Shown here: positions 54,062 to 63,385 of the stretch, piece after piece
Position numbering within the stretch: the stretch's first letter is position 1
How the letters are laid out: each line of letters starts with the position of its first letter
Source of the DNA: Marivirga salinae
GTDB taxonomy: Bacteria; Bacteroidota; Bacteroidia; Cytophagales; Cyclobacteriaceae
NCBI RefSeq assembly: GCF_030503855.1
Contig: NZ_CP129971.1
Location: forward strand, 4,430,742-4,494,741
Reading direction: 5' to 3'
DNA length: 64,000 bases
Notes under the pieces: model-generated
Seen by the model: the letters and a program-made list of their open reading frames with translations, nothing else
Told to the model about the DNA's origin: nothing
The model's database searches: none
Made by a program: the position numbers and the translations under genes

Positions 54062-55108
54062 ATGAAAAATTTAATTCTATCGCTATTAGCAATAAGCACC
54101 CTTTGGGCTTGTTCTCAAGGCTCCAATAAAGAAGGAGAATCAGAAACAGAAGAAAGCAAGGAAGTAAATGTTTATACCCACAGACATTACGAATCTGATC
54201 AACAACTTTTCAAAGAGTTCGAAGAAAAAACAGGCATTAAAGTGAATGTTGTAAGTGCCAATGCAGATGAATTAATTCAAAAAATGACATTAGAGGGCGA
54301 AAATTCTCCAGCTGATGTATTGATCACCGTGGATGCCGGTAGATTACACAGAGCTAAAGAAGCTGATCTTTTACAATCAGTTGAATCTGAAACTTTAAAC
54401 AATACTATATCCGCAAATCTTAGAGATGTAGATAACCAGTGGTTTGGATTAACTATTAGAGGTAGAGTAATCGTTTATAATCCTGAAAAAATAAGTGCAG
54501 AAAAGATTTCTACATATGAATCTTTAGCTAATCCTGATATCAATGGAAGATTATTAATTCGCTCATCATCTAATATCTACAATCAGTCTTTGATGGCTTC
54601 TATCATTGCACATAATGGAGAAGAAGCGGCTACAGAATGGGCTAATGGAATGGTGAAAAACATGGCAAGAGATCCTAAAGGTGGAGATAGAGATCAAATC
54701 AAAGCAGTTTATGCTGGAGAAGGTGATGTTGCAGTATCTAACACCTACTATTTAGGTAAAATGTTAAATTCTTCTAGCGAAGAAGAAGTGAAAGTTGCTC
54801 AAGCAGTTAAGATTTTATTTCCTAACCAGGATGGAAGAGGAACACACATTAATGTAAGTGGAGCTGGAGTAGCTAAATATGCACCAAATAAAGAAAATGC
54901 AGTTAAATTCATTGAATTCTTAGTGTCAGAAGAAGCTCAAAAAGTTTTTGCAGGTGTAAATTATGAGTATCCAGTAAATGAAAAAGTGGAATGGGCTCCA
55001 ACATTAAAGGAATGGGGAGATTTCAAAAGGGATACATTAAACCTTTCAGTTTTAGGCGAAAATAATGATTTAGCAGTAAAAATATTTGACAGAGCGGGTT
55101 GGAAATAA
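54062..55108 (+). CDS. Ferric iron ABC transporter, substrate-binding lipoprotein
   Basis: 348 residues from the ATG at 54062 (MKNLILSLLAISTLWAC; lipobox Cys17). The upstream ATG at 54020 would spoil the signal peptide. FutA/FbpA-type binding protein: VNVYTHRHYESDQQLFKEFEEKTGI at the start, the tyrosine pair AVSNTYYLGKM that binds Fe(III), and the C-terminal FPNQDGRGTHINVSGAGV. First gene of a three-gene operon. Confidence 0.93.
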   Translation: MKNLILSLLAISTLWACSQGSNKEGESETEESKEVNVYTHRHYESDQQLFKEFEEKTGIKVNVVSANADELIQKMTLEGENSPADVLITVDAGRLHRAKEADLLQSVESETLNNTISANLRDVDNQWFGLTIRGRVIVYNPEKISAEKISTYESLANPDINGRLLIRSSSNIYNQSLMASIIAHNGEEAATEWANGMVKNMARDPKGGDRDQIKAVYAGEGDVAVSNTYYLGKMLNSSSEEEVKVAQAVKILFPNQDGRGTHINVSGAGVAKYAPNKENAVKFIEFLVSEEAQKVFAGVNYEYPVNEKVEWAPTLKEWGDFKRDTLNLSVLGENNDLAVKIFDRAGWK

Positions 55109-55111
55109 TTT

Positions 55112-56779
55112 GTGAGTAAGCTAAAGTCACTTTTAAAATTTAAAAAGTATGCCAATGGTTGGTCCTTTGCATTAATTGCATTGGTTCTGATTATTGGCTT
55201 ACCTATTTATACCCTTTTCTTTAAGCTTTTTGAGGAAACTACAGACAGTGTTTGGGGTCATCTTGTTGATACCGTATTGGCTGATTACATCATCAACTCA
55301 ATCGGCTTAGTAATAGTTGTAAGCATTCTCACCTTGCTCATGGGCATTTCCGCTGCCTGGATTGTGAGCACAACCAATATTCCATTTAGAAGGCAATTCG
55401 AATGGATGTTAATTTTACCTCTTGCTATCCCTACTTATATTGCCGCCTATACTTATGCCGGTATTTTTGATTACACAGGTCCCATTCAAGTTTTCCTAAG
55501 AGATATAGGCTTTTCAGATTTAGTATATATTGATATCATGAATTTCTGGGGAGTAGCAGTGGTAATGTCATTAGTATTATTTCCTTATGTTTATGTGGTA
55601 GCCAGATCGACTTTTATGAGTCAATCTGCTACTTTATTGGAGGCTTCCCGAATTTTAGGCAGTTCTTCATGGAGAACCTTTTTTAAAATTGCGCTGCCTA
55701 TCAGTCGACCCGCCATTATCGGGGGACTTTCATTAGTGATGATGGAAGTTTTAAATGATTACGGTGCCGTAAAATATTACGGTATTAGTACTTTTACCAC
55801 AGGAATTTTCAGGGCTTGGTTTTCTTTTGGAGATCCAAATTCCGCCATTAATTTATCTGGAATTTTGATGGCATTCATTTTCATCATGATCATGGCAGAA
55901 AGATTGCAGAGAGGAAAAGTGAAGTTTGATGAAGGCGCCAGAATTGGAAGGCAACTCAAAAGATACCAATTGAAAGGCTGGAAAAAATTTTTCGCCTGGA
56001 TGGTCTGCTTCATACCTTTGTTTTTAGGATTTCTAGCTCCAGTTTTTCAATTAATCTTATGGTCATTCCAAACCATAAAGAAAATTATTGATTTTGATTT
56101 TCTGATCTTAATGGCCAATAGTTTTGGTTTGGCATTACTCGCAGCTGTCTTATGTGTGAGCTTTTCTGTGATAATTTTATTCGCAGTAAAAGTAAATAAA
56201 AATAGATTTTTTAGTCTATTGGCAAAATTTGCCGCATTAGGTTATTCCATTCCGGGAGCTGTCATTGCTATTGGTATTATGATTCCATTATTGGGATTGG
56301 ATAAATTCTTGATCAGTACCTGGCAAGATAGTTTTAATATGAAAATCGGATTGATTTTTAGCGGGACCATCTTTGCACTCACCTTTGCTTACATTGTTCG
56401 CTTTTTAACAGTTTCTTTGAACCCCATTGAAGCAGCCTTCAAGAAAACAGGGGATAGCATTGATGAAGCTTCCTATTCTTTAGGGGCAGGCTCATTCAAA
56501 ACCCTTTTGAAAGTAAATTTACCCTTAATAAAAAGCGCATTGATATCTGGGGGAATTTTGGTTTTTGTGGATATTTTAAAAGAATTACCGCTTACTTTAA
56601 TTTTACGACCTTTTAATTTTCATACATTAGCAACCAAAGCTTACGAGTTGGCGAGCGATGAAATGATTGCCGAATCTGCAACACCTTCGCTTATCATTAT
56701 CGTTATTGGCACCATACCCATTATTATTTTGAATCGCTTAATGAAAAACACTAAAGCTGATGGAAGTATTATCAATTAA
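55112..56779 (+). CDS. Ferric iron ABC transporter, permease
   Basis: 555 residues with a GTG start 3 nt after the previous stop. About twelve TM helices in two halves, each with an EAA-type loop: EASRILGSSSWRTFFKIALP and EASYSLGAGSFKTLLKVNLP. This is the FbpB/SfuB layout in which one chain contains both permease halves. It overlaps the ATPase gene by 20 nt. Confidence 0.95.
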   Translation: MSKLKSLLKFKKYANGWSFALIALVLIIGLPIYTLFFKLFEETTDSVWGHLVDTVLADYIINSIGLVIVVSILTLLMGISAAWIVSTTNIPFRRQFEWMLILPLAIPTYIAAYTYAGIFDYTGPIQVFLRDIGFSDLVYIDIMNFWGVAVVMSLVLFPYVYVVARSTFMSQSATLLEASRILGSSSWRTFFKIALPISRPAIIGGLSLVMMEVLNDYGAVKYYGISTFTTGIFRAWFSFGDPNSAINLSGILMAFIFIMIMAERLQRGKVKFDEGARIGRQLKRYQLKGWKKFFAWMVCFIPLFLGFLAPVFQLILWSFQTIKKIIDFDFLILMANSFGLALLAAVLCVSFSVIILFAVKVNKNRFFSLLAKFAALGYSIPGAVIAIGIMIPLLGLDKFLISTWQDSFNMKIGLIFSGTIFALTFAYIVRFLTVSLNPIEAAFKKTGDSIDEASYSLGAGSFKTLLKVNLPLIKSALISGGILVFVDILKELPLTLILRPFNFHTLATKAYELASDEMIAESATPSLIIIVIGTIPIIILNRLMKNTKADGSIIN

Positions 56780-57827
56780 AAATTTATATAAAAGATTTGG
56801 TAAAAAGCTTCAGTATGCGGTCAACAATGCAAGCCTGACTGTTAATAAAGGAGAACTTTTGGCTTTAGTTGGAGAAAGTGGTAGCGGAAAAACCACTTTA
56901 TTAAGACTAGTAGCTGGTTTTGAAGAAGCAGGTTCAGGGCAGATTTCAATTAATGGTGATAAGGTGGTGGATGATAATTTTAGCATGAAACCAGAAAAAA
57001 GAAAAATCGGAATGGTTTTTCAGGATTATGCTCTTTTTCCACATTTAACCGTTGCAGAAAACATAAAATTCGGTCTATCCAAAAGTCAATTTCCCAATTT
57101 GAATGATAGGGTTAGAGAAGTCACCGATATGGTAGGCTTAAGCAGTTATGCCAACCGATATCCACATCATTTGTCAGGAGGACAACAGCAAAGAGTGGCC
57201 TTGGCCAGAGCACTTGCCCCAAACCCAGGTTTGATTTTATTGGATGAGCCATTTAGTAATTTGGATGCCGTATTGAAAGATCAGGTTCGAGAAGAAGTCA
57301 GAAGTATTATTAAAAAAGCGGGTGCTACTGCCTTATTCGTGACACATGACATGCGAGATGCCCTTTCTTCAGCTGATAGAATAGCCATTTTGAAAGATGG
57401 GAAAATCCAGCAAGTTGGCACTCCAAGAGAATTGTATGAAACCCCTAAAAACCTATATGTTGCTAGCTTCTTCGGAAAAATAAATGCCATGAATGCTACT
57501 GCAGAAAATGGTACTTACAAACTGAAAGCTGGTGAAATCAAAGGAGCGAAAACCGACAAAAAGGGACAGGTTTTAATTGCCATTAGACCTGAAAATATTG
57601 AAATCCTTACTGAAGAACAAGAAGGGACTTTCCCTGCTAAAGTAGTATTAGCACAATATTTTGGAGATCACCAACAGGTTCATGCTGATATTGGTGCTGA
57701 AACACATGTAGTGATTCATGCACACGAAAAAATATTATTTGACAAAAACGATAATATTTCCCTCAGGTTCAACCCATCTAAAATTCATGTATTGGATACT
57801 TGTTGGTATCCTGGTTTGGTGAGTTAA
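56760..57827 (+). CDS. Ferric iron ABC transporter, ATP-binding protein
   Basis: 355 residues. Walker A GESGSGKTTLL, Q loop VFQDYALFPHLT, signature LSGGQQQRVALARAL, Walker B LILLDEPFSNLD and the H loop FVTHDM. A C-terminal TOBE-type beta domain (about 240-350) follows, typical of FbpC/PotA-like ATPases. Completes the operon; a Fur box was not convincingly visible upstream of the first gene. Confidence 0.95.
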   Translation: MEVLSIKNLYKRFGKKLQYAVNNASLTVNKGELLALVGESGSGKTTLLRLVAGFEEAGSGQISINGDKVVDDNFSMKPEKRKIGMVFQDYALFPHLTVAENIKFGLSKSQFPNLNDRVREVTDMVGLSSYANRYPHHLSGGQQQRVALARALAPNPGLILLDEPFSNLDAVLKDQVREEVRSIIKKAGATALFVTHDMRDALSSADRIAILKDGKIQQVGTPRELYETPKNLYVASFFGKINAMNATAENGTYKLKAGEIKGAKTDKKGQVLIAIRPENIEILTEEQEGTFPAKVVLAQYFGDHQQVHADIGAETHVVIHAHEKILFDKNDNISLRFNPSKIHVLDTCWYPGLVS

Positions 57828-57935
57828 TTATGGAATAACAACTATTTCATTACTCCTGTCTTAAATTCCACCACAAGTAATTATCCTTTTGGCTGAATAT
57901 TTGTGATATTTATATGATATAAAACATTATCATTT

Positions 57936-58781
57936 ATGAAACATCTAACTACACTCAGTCTAATACTTTCTATTCTATATTTAACATCATGTGATTTTTT
58001 AAATGACGCAATAGAAGAGCAAGAAAACACCATCGATATTGCAGAAGGTTTAAAAGAGGCCTTAAGAGTTGGTACAGATACGGCTACTTCCAAACTAGCC
58101 GTTTTAGATGGTTATTTGAAAGATGAAGCAGTAAAAATCCTTCTACCTGATGAATTAGAGTCGCAAATAGCAGCTCTTAAAGCAATAGAGATAAATACTT
58201 TTTTGATCGGCACTATTACGGGTGAGCAGATTTATAATCAAGGCATTCCTTTATTGGGCATTAGTAGTTTAGCAGGAAAGGAACAAGAATTGATTCTGGG
58301 TTTAAATCGGGCAGCAGAAGAAGCAGCAAAAGAAGCAGGTCCCATCTTTTTTGATGCGATTAGAGGTATCACCATTACTGATGCAGAAAACATATTATAT
58401 GGATCTGACACTGCCGCTACAGCCTATTTAGTTGATAATACTTATCAATCTCTTTTTAATACTTTTGAACCAAAAGTCGATAATGCAGTTAATTCTGTGA
58501 CTATTGGAAATAGAACCGTGGAAGAGCTTTATGGAAATTTTATTAGCGAATACAATAATATTTTAAACACCTCTGTTCAAATTAGTCTATTAGAAAACCC
58601 AACATTAGGCTCAATAGCTGGAATTCAAACGATAGAAGAATCGGATATATCGGCTTATGCAACTGGCAAGGGACTAGATGGATTGTTCTTAAAAGTCCAA
58701 GATGAAGAAGCCAATATAAGAAACAATGTAAATGCTAGAGTAACTAGCATTTTAGAAGAGGTTTTTGGGCTTTTAGATTAA
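57936..58781 (+). CDS. DUF4197 lipoprotein
   Basis: 281 residues. Lipobox LTSC (Cys19). The body matches DUF4197: AEGLKEALRVGTDTATSKL, DGYLKDEAVKILLPDELE, LNRAAEEAAKEAGPIFFDAIRGITITDAENILYGSDTAATAYL. These residues are strongly conserved in the family, but function is unknown. Its 3' part (about 230-281) extends beyond the conserved core. It precedes another lipoprotein gene by about 60 nt and may be co-transcribed. Confidence 0.82.
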   Translation: MKHLTTLSLILSILYLTSCDFLNDAIEEQENTIDIAEGLKEALRVGTDTATSKLAVLDGYLKDEAVKILLPDELESQIAALKAIEINTFLIGTITGEQIYNQGIPLLGISSLAGKEQELILGLNRAAEEAAKEAGPIFFDAIRGITITDAENILYGSDTAATAYLVDNTYQSLFNTFEPKVDNAVNSVTIGNRTVEELYGNFISEYNNILNTSVQISLLENPTLGSIAGIQTIEESDISAYATGKGLDGLFLKVQDEEANIRNNVNARVTSILEEVFGLLD

Positions 58782-58842
58782 ATAATTTACTGAAATTAAA
58801 AGCATATAAACAATCAATTACAATTTTTATTAATGAATTAGG

Positions 58843-59781
58843 ATGAAGATTAACAATTATTTATACGGATTATTTTTTATAGGTATTACGCTTTTGGGTT
58901 GTAAAGAAAATGATGTAAAAATCGATAATAGCAACTCCAACCTGGAACAATACACTCCCGATCAAGCGGATTGGACTACCTTTGATACAAAGCCATTTGA
59001 AGGCGGAACAAATACTTCTCATGCCCCTAATGGAGTGGGTTGGTTAACTGCTGAATCATGGGGTGAGGCAGAATGGGATGGTACTGTATATGACCCAACC
59101 ACAATGAGTCAGGATAAATTTGCAGACTGTCTTTGTCCAAGTGGAGATCAAATTCGCGGTATTCGAGAAGTTTTTTATAAAAACAACCCCTTTGAAGATG
59201 TCAATAAACCCACTAAAGCGGAAGTAGATGAATGGCACAGAATTGCTATTAATCATATTAGAGCATTGGTAGGCTATACCTCTGAAGATCGCCAAATAAA
59301 AAAAGATCATTGCTTATTTGCACGCGCATTATGGGGCGATCAAAGAAAATTCACCACTATATGGGATGAAAAATATCCTGGCGAAAATGGGACAGCTTAC
59401 GGTCCATGTCAAGGATCAGCTAATGCACATTGTGGTGCTAGTTTTATTCCAGACCTAGAAGACCAGATTTCATATTTACCAGAAGGTCATGATGGCTGTT
59501 CTACACAGGCTGGAGCAGAAGGTGTTTTCAGTGGCCCAAAATCAAACATCCCTTGGTCAATAAAATTTTCAAGAGCATTTTGTAGCACATTAAGAGCTGA
59601 AGGTTTTTGGGGAGGACATACTGGTCCATGGTTTCATAGAGAGAAATTTGGATTTAGTTTTTGGGATAATGACCCTTCAAACAATAACAATAATGCAATT
59701 TTAAGAGCAAAATGGGGTGGGAAATTAATGCCGAGTCTGTATTGTAATCCCGATGATAACAATGCAGATTGTGAATCTTAA
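58843..59781 (+). CDS. Cys-rich lipoprotein of unknown family
   Basis: 312 residues. Lipobox LLGC (Cys20), then a disordered Asn/Ser/Asp stretch. The mature part has nine further Cys in short motifs: CLCPSGD, DHCLFAR, GPCQGSANAHCGASF, DGCSTQAG, AFCSTL, YCNPDDNNADC. A helical segment contains HRIAINHIRALVG. Trp is frequent (at least twelve). The even distribution of Cys suggests several disulfides in the periplasm or on the surface. I recognise no family. It is followed by a strong terminator. Confidence 0.6.
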   Translation: MKINNYLYGLFFIGITLLGCKENDVKIDNSNSNLEQYTPDQADWTTFDTKPFEGGTNTSHAPNGVGWLTAESWGEAEWDGTVYDPTTMSQDKFADCLCPSGDQIRGIREVFYKNNPFEDVNKPTKAEVDEWHRIAINHIRALVGYTSEDRQIKKDHCLFARALWGDQRKFTTIWDEKYPGENGTAYGPCQGSANAHCGASFIPDLEDQISYLPEGHDGCSTQAGAEGVFSGPKSNIPWSIKFSRAFCSTLRAEGFWGGHTGPWFHREKFGFSFWDNDPSNNNNNAILRAKWGGKLMPSLYCNPDDNNADCES

Positions 59782-59815
59782 TTTATTTCTTTCATTTTTA
59801 TAAAAAAAATTAAAT

Positions 59816-59850
59816 AAGAATGCCGCTATTTAAATCATAGCGGCATTCTT
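59816..59850. terminator. Strong bidirectional terminator
   Basis: AAGAATGCCGCTAT (59816-59829) pairs perfectly with ATAGCGGCATTCTT (59837-59850) around a 7-nt loop. It lies between the convergent Cys-rich lipoprotein and MFS genes. Confidence 0.88.
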
Positions 59851-59910
59851 CCTTTATATATTTGAAAAGCTTCTCAATTTAAAGCATAAAATATCTTCTT
59901 AACCGCACAA

Positions 59911-61077
59911 TTATTTCATCTTTTTCAAAGTAGTAGCAACATTCAAATAGACAAAACCAATTAAAGCAACTGCAGCCCCCGTATAAAAAGTCCGTTCAAA
60001 AAAGAGAGTATCATTGCTATACACCCAGCCTGAAATAAATGCTCCCATTCCAATTCCTATTTCGAGGAATATATAAAGCGTTGCCAAGGCCTTTCCCCTT
60101 TTATTGTCTTCTGCTAAATCTATCGCCCATGCAAAAACAGTTGGTGAATTCATTCCTACTGCAAATCCAAAAATAACACCTGCTCCCATTAGACTAATAA
60201 ATGAATTGGAAAAAGCTATTAACACCATAGCTATGCAAAGTAAAAAAGAAGAAACCTTCAATACTTTAACCCTTCCTATTCTATCCGAAATCTTCCCTGC
60301 AACTATTCTAACAACCAAAGAAGCCAATACAAATACTGCAAAGAATAATCCTTTATTACTAATCCCTAAATGCGTACTATAATCAGGCATTATGGTCAGC
60401 ACTAATCCAAAAGAAAACACACTAAGTGCCATATAAATCGCTGGTACTAAAACTCTTTTTTCAATAATTTCATTTTTCTTGAGTTTGAGTAAACTAAAAT
60501 TAAATTGCACCCTGTCTGCTAAAGTCTCATTCATTCCCGCCAAAATAATAATACTCATTAAGGCTGTGGCTGCGGAAGCATAAAACACATAATCAATCGG
60601 GAAGACACTGCCGATATAGCCTCCTAAAGCATTACCAGTAGCTGTCCCAACACTTATAGCGACTCCAATAATACCCAAAGCCTCTCCTCTTCTGTTAATG
60701 GGGACTATATCAGCTACATAAGCAGCATTTCCTGTGGGAGTAAAGCCAGTGGAAAATCCGTGAAGAAGTCGAAGAGCAAAAAAGGCCATCACACCCGTTA
60801 CAAATGGATAGGCAAGCCCAGCTGCGAAACATACTACAGCCCCAAAAATCATTACTGGAAGCCTTCCAATTTTATCAGCTAATTTTCCGCTAAAGGGTCG
60901 AGATATACCCGCAGTTATAGTAAATAATGCAATAATTAATCCTTTATACTCTCCTCCGCCTAAACTGGTAAGGTAGTCTGGCAGCATTGGGATTATCATA
61001 TTGAAACTGGCAAAAAATAAAAAAGCACTGAATGAAAGTGCTATAAAGGGGCGATTAATCAAACGCTCTTGCTTCAT
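59911..61077 (-). CDS. MFS transporter
   Basis: 388 residues, about twelve TM helices. The MFS loop 2-3 motif GKLADKIGRLPVMI and its half-two repeat GKISDRIGRVKVLK are clear, as is the helix 4 region LHGFSTGFTPTGNAAYVADI. The DHA1-like drug/sugar efflux type is probable; the substrate is unknown. Monocistronic. Confidence 0.9.
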   Translation of the reverse strand: MKQERLINRPFIALSFSAFLFFASFNMIIPMLPDYLTSLGGGEYKGLIIALFTITAGISRPFSGKLADKIGRLPVMIFGAVVCFAAGLAYPFVTGVMAFFALRLLHGFSTGFTPTGNAAYVADIVPINRRGEALGIIGVAISVGTATGNALGGYIGSVFPIDYVFYASAATALMSIIILAGMNETLADRVQFNFSLLKLKKNEIIEKRVLVPAIYMALSVFSFGLVLTIMPDYSTHLGISNKGLFFAVFVLASLVVRIVAGKISDRIGRVKVLKVSSFLLCIAMVLIAFSNSFISLMGAGVIFGFAVGMNSPTVFAWAIDLAEDNKRGKALATLYIFLEIGIGMGAFISGWVYSNDTLFFERTFYTGAAVALIGFVYLNVATTLKKMK

Positions 61078-61265
61078 GATGCGAATTAAAGCAAATTAGA
61101 ATTATAATGCATCTTCTTTAATTGATTAGTAAAATTAAAAAAGGAGAATAAGGTACTCTCTATAAGAAATGATTGTACCTAGTAGTTATATCCTATAAGG
61201 ATAAAAAAATACCAAAAAGAATAATTCTATTTTCATACATATATTGACTTCTATGACATCGGACG

Positions 61266-62285
61266 TTAAGGCTCGTACTGTAAAGCTTTGTTTATTTGAT
61301 TAGTAAATTCAATTTTATCATCTACGTAAAAGGCCAAATTCTTATATTTTCTTCGTATTCCATAGAGTCCAACCAATTCGTTTTCCTTTTTTAAATGGAT
61401 TATAATATTATGGCTTTCCAGCTCGCCCAAAAATGATAATTTTTTGGTCTCTTTGTTTAACTCAATATCTTTTGATGAAATTTCTATGGAGTCAATATCT
61501 TTTATATCAATAGCTGTTTCCGTCATAATTCCATAACGAATATACAATCGATCATTTTCGATTGATATAGGTCTTTTAAACATTGATCTTAAGAATCCCA
61601 GAATTTGAATTCCAGAATAAATACTCAAAAAAGTCAAAATCCAAGCAGCAATATCACTCCATTTTGAGAGCAAAATATGAAGTACAAATGTCTCAATAGC
61701 TACTATAAAAATAATTGAAATCAGTAATGCAATTGTTCCGCTATCTTTATGGTAAGAAAATTCATTTACTTTCAATTTTCGTTTTTTCCAGTAAATAAAT
61801 CCATAATAGAATACAGCAATTTCCATTACAATAGGAATTACAACTCTTTTGGGGAGTATCTCGTAGCAAGTGTTCTTTAAAGTTGTGAAAAAATCAAAGG
61901 CTTCAGTTTTATTTGATTTATATTGTTTTATTACTTTCCTGACATTGTAGATTACAAATGATAGAGCTGAAATTTCTACAATTGGAAGAATCCAATTTTT
62001 AAAAAAATTAAGATAATATTGACTTTCGTTTGGTAAGAAATAGGAACCAATTAAAAGCCCAATGATCATTATAGGAATTACAGTGGTTTTAGGGATTTCA
62101 GTTTTGCGAATCAGCAGAAAATAAACCAAAGGGACAGTCAGCAACAGGTCAGCCGTAATTCCCACGACCAATATCTCATTTCCCTGCAGAAGTGATGATT
62201 TTATTAATAAAATTAGAATTCCAAAGAGGCTAATCGGAACTCCAAAAGTAATTAAGTTTCTACTTAGAAATAAAGTTCTATTCAT
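61266..62285 (-). CDS. Multi-TM protein with PH-like C-terminus, function unknown
   Basis: 339 residues. About seven to eight TM helices (1-245) in two groups, with a charged loop (about 110-140) between them. The C-terminus (about 245-339) is beta-rich (RLYIRYGIMTETAIDIKDIDSIEISS), like a membrane-associated PH/bPH domain. No family recognised. It is preceded by a large hairpin (62306-62351) that separates it from the gene upstream, and flanked with it by short inverted repeats. AT-rich. Confidence 0.5.
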   Translation of the reverse strand: MNRTLFLSRNLITFGVPISLFGILILLIKSSLLQGNEILVVGITADLLLTVPLVYFLLIRKTEIPKTTVIPIMIIGLLIGSYFLPNESQYYLNFFKNWILPIVEISALSFVIYNVRKVIKQYKSNKTEAFDFFTTLKNTCYEILPKRVVIPIVMEIAVFYYGFIYWKKRKLKVNEFSYHKDSGTIALLISIIFIVAIETFVLHILLSKWSDIAAWILTFLSIYSGIQILGFLRSMFKRPISIENDRLYIRYGIMTETAIDIKDIDSIEISSKDIELNKETKKLSFLGELESHNIIIHLKKENELVGLYGIRRKYKNLAFYVDDKIEFTNQINKALQYEP

Positions 62286-62305
62286 ACTGTTTGTTTTAAT
62301 TTCTA

Positions 62306-62351
62306 AACGCTAAGTGTAAAATGCGTTTAAATGCATTTTACACTTAGCGTT
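62306..62351. repeat. Perfect 19-bp stem-loop between two minus-strand genes
   Basis: AACGCTAAGTGTAAAATGC (62306-62324) is exactly complementary to 62333-62351, with an 8-nt loop. It lies between the TonB-like gene stop (62360) and the next ATG (62285). No T-run follows on the minus strand, so it could be a terminator, an RNA-processing site or a recombination site. Confidence 0.75.
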
Positions 62352-62359
62352 ACGTTTCA

Positions 62360-62788
62360 TTATTTATTGTCATTCGACTGGCAAAATGAAATTGTTGTTG
62401 CAGTCCTAATTGTTATCGTATCACTATTCTTCGTTCCTGGAATCCAATCAATCGGCATTTCTTTAATTAATCTCAAAGCTTCTGAATTATAGGGTTCTCC
62501 GAGTCCGTATTCAATTCTTGGATTGATTAATATTCCATTATTATCTATTGAATAGCTTACCATTACCTTTCCATCCCTAAATAATTCACATTTCAACGTA
62601 TCTATTCTATTAAGCAATTCAGTATTAACATTCTCTATTATCCATCGATAAATGGCTTCTTGTCCTCCAATTGGTTTCGCTTTAATATCTGCAATTTTAT
62701 AATTGTAAACTGAATCTCTTTTTTGTCCATATGAAAAGAAGTTAATCCAGAAAATAAATGATAGTAAGATGAATATTCTATTTTTCAT
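62360..62788 (-). CDS. Secreted protein with TonB-C-like domain
   Basis: 142 residues with a signal peptide (about 1-21, ending FSYGQ). The rest resembles the C-terminal domain of energy transducer TonB proteins: IGGQEAIYRWIIENVN, FRDGKVMVSYSIDNNGILINPRIEYGLG, NSEALRLIKEMPIDWIPGTKNS. It has no TM anchor of its own, so it is a stand-alone domain rather than a TonB. Function unknown. Confidence 0.65.
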   Translation of the reverse strand: MKNRIFILLSFIFWINFFSYGQKRDSVYNYKIADIKAKPIGGQEAIYRWIIENVNTELLNRIDTLKCELFRDGKVMVSYSIDNNGILINPRIEYGLGEPYNSEALRLIKEMPIDWIPGTKNSDTITIRTATTISFCQSNDNK

Positions 62789-63250
62789 AATTAGGCCGAC
62801 ATCATAGGTACAATTTAAAATCTGTAATTTGTTCTCAATTGATTATTTTATTCTAACCAATTGTTGTCGTAATGGACCATGATAAATCACTATCAGCAAT
62901 TCTAATATTTATTATTCTCTAGTTCTGATAGCTAAAGGAAGTCACTATTATTAACGACTAAATTTAACATAAGCTAACTGAAATAATATCAAATTGTAAA
63001 GAAAATTGACTAAAGCCTTAGAATAGCACCCATTTCTTGGTAAAAAATTGTTACCGACTAAATAACTTACCAATTATTCTGTGATTTATCGCTATTGGGC
63101 TGTCTTTTCTTATTTGTTTCGCTTTATATAATTGGTAAATAAAAGTGAATGTGGCGATTCAGCTTAACAAATCAATGGCGATAAACTCTTCCTTTTTAGG
63201 AGGACACCTACAGACAATGATTAAAACCAATGCAAACCAAACAATATTCC

Positions 63251-63325
63251 TTCCTGAGCATCTACCACCATTCCTGAGCAAACATTATTGCTTCCTGAGA
63301 CATTTTTATTCCTTCCTGAAGGTCA
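63251..63325. repeat. Four direct repeats with about 21-bp period
   Basis: TTCCTGA(G) occurs at 63251, 63271, 63292 and 63313, spacing 20, 21 and 21 nt. On the other strand the unit is roughly CTCAGGAAGGAATAATGTTTG, and two of the four are close to it. The gap around it (62789-63385) contains no convincing gene; the short plus-strand frame over the repeat reads as repeat-derived. The period is two DNA turns. Confidence 0.65.
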
Positions 63326-63385
63326 GGAGGGCTTTTGTTATTACCGCTTATTAAATATCAAATATCGTCACTAGCCTCTCCTTCT

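Noticed and set aside
62306..62351. Integron attC site
   Set aside because: The stem is perfectly paired without the bulged bases and GTTRRRY/RYYYAAC core boxes of attC sites, and no integrase is in the window.
63251..63325. Four regularly spaced repeats as a CRISPR array
   Set aside because: The repeat unit is only 7-8 nt conserved, the period is 21 nt, too short for repeat plus spacer, and no cas genes are present.
63145..63354. Plus-strand reading frame of 69 codons near the methyltransferase
   Set aside because: Its second half is generated by the 21-bp repeat, and the first half has no protein-like features or start signal.
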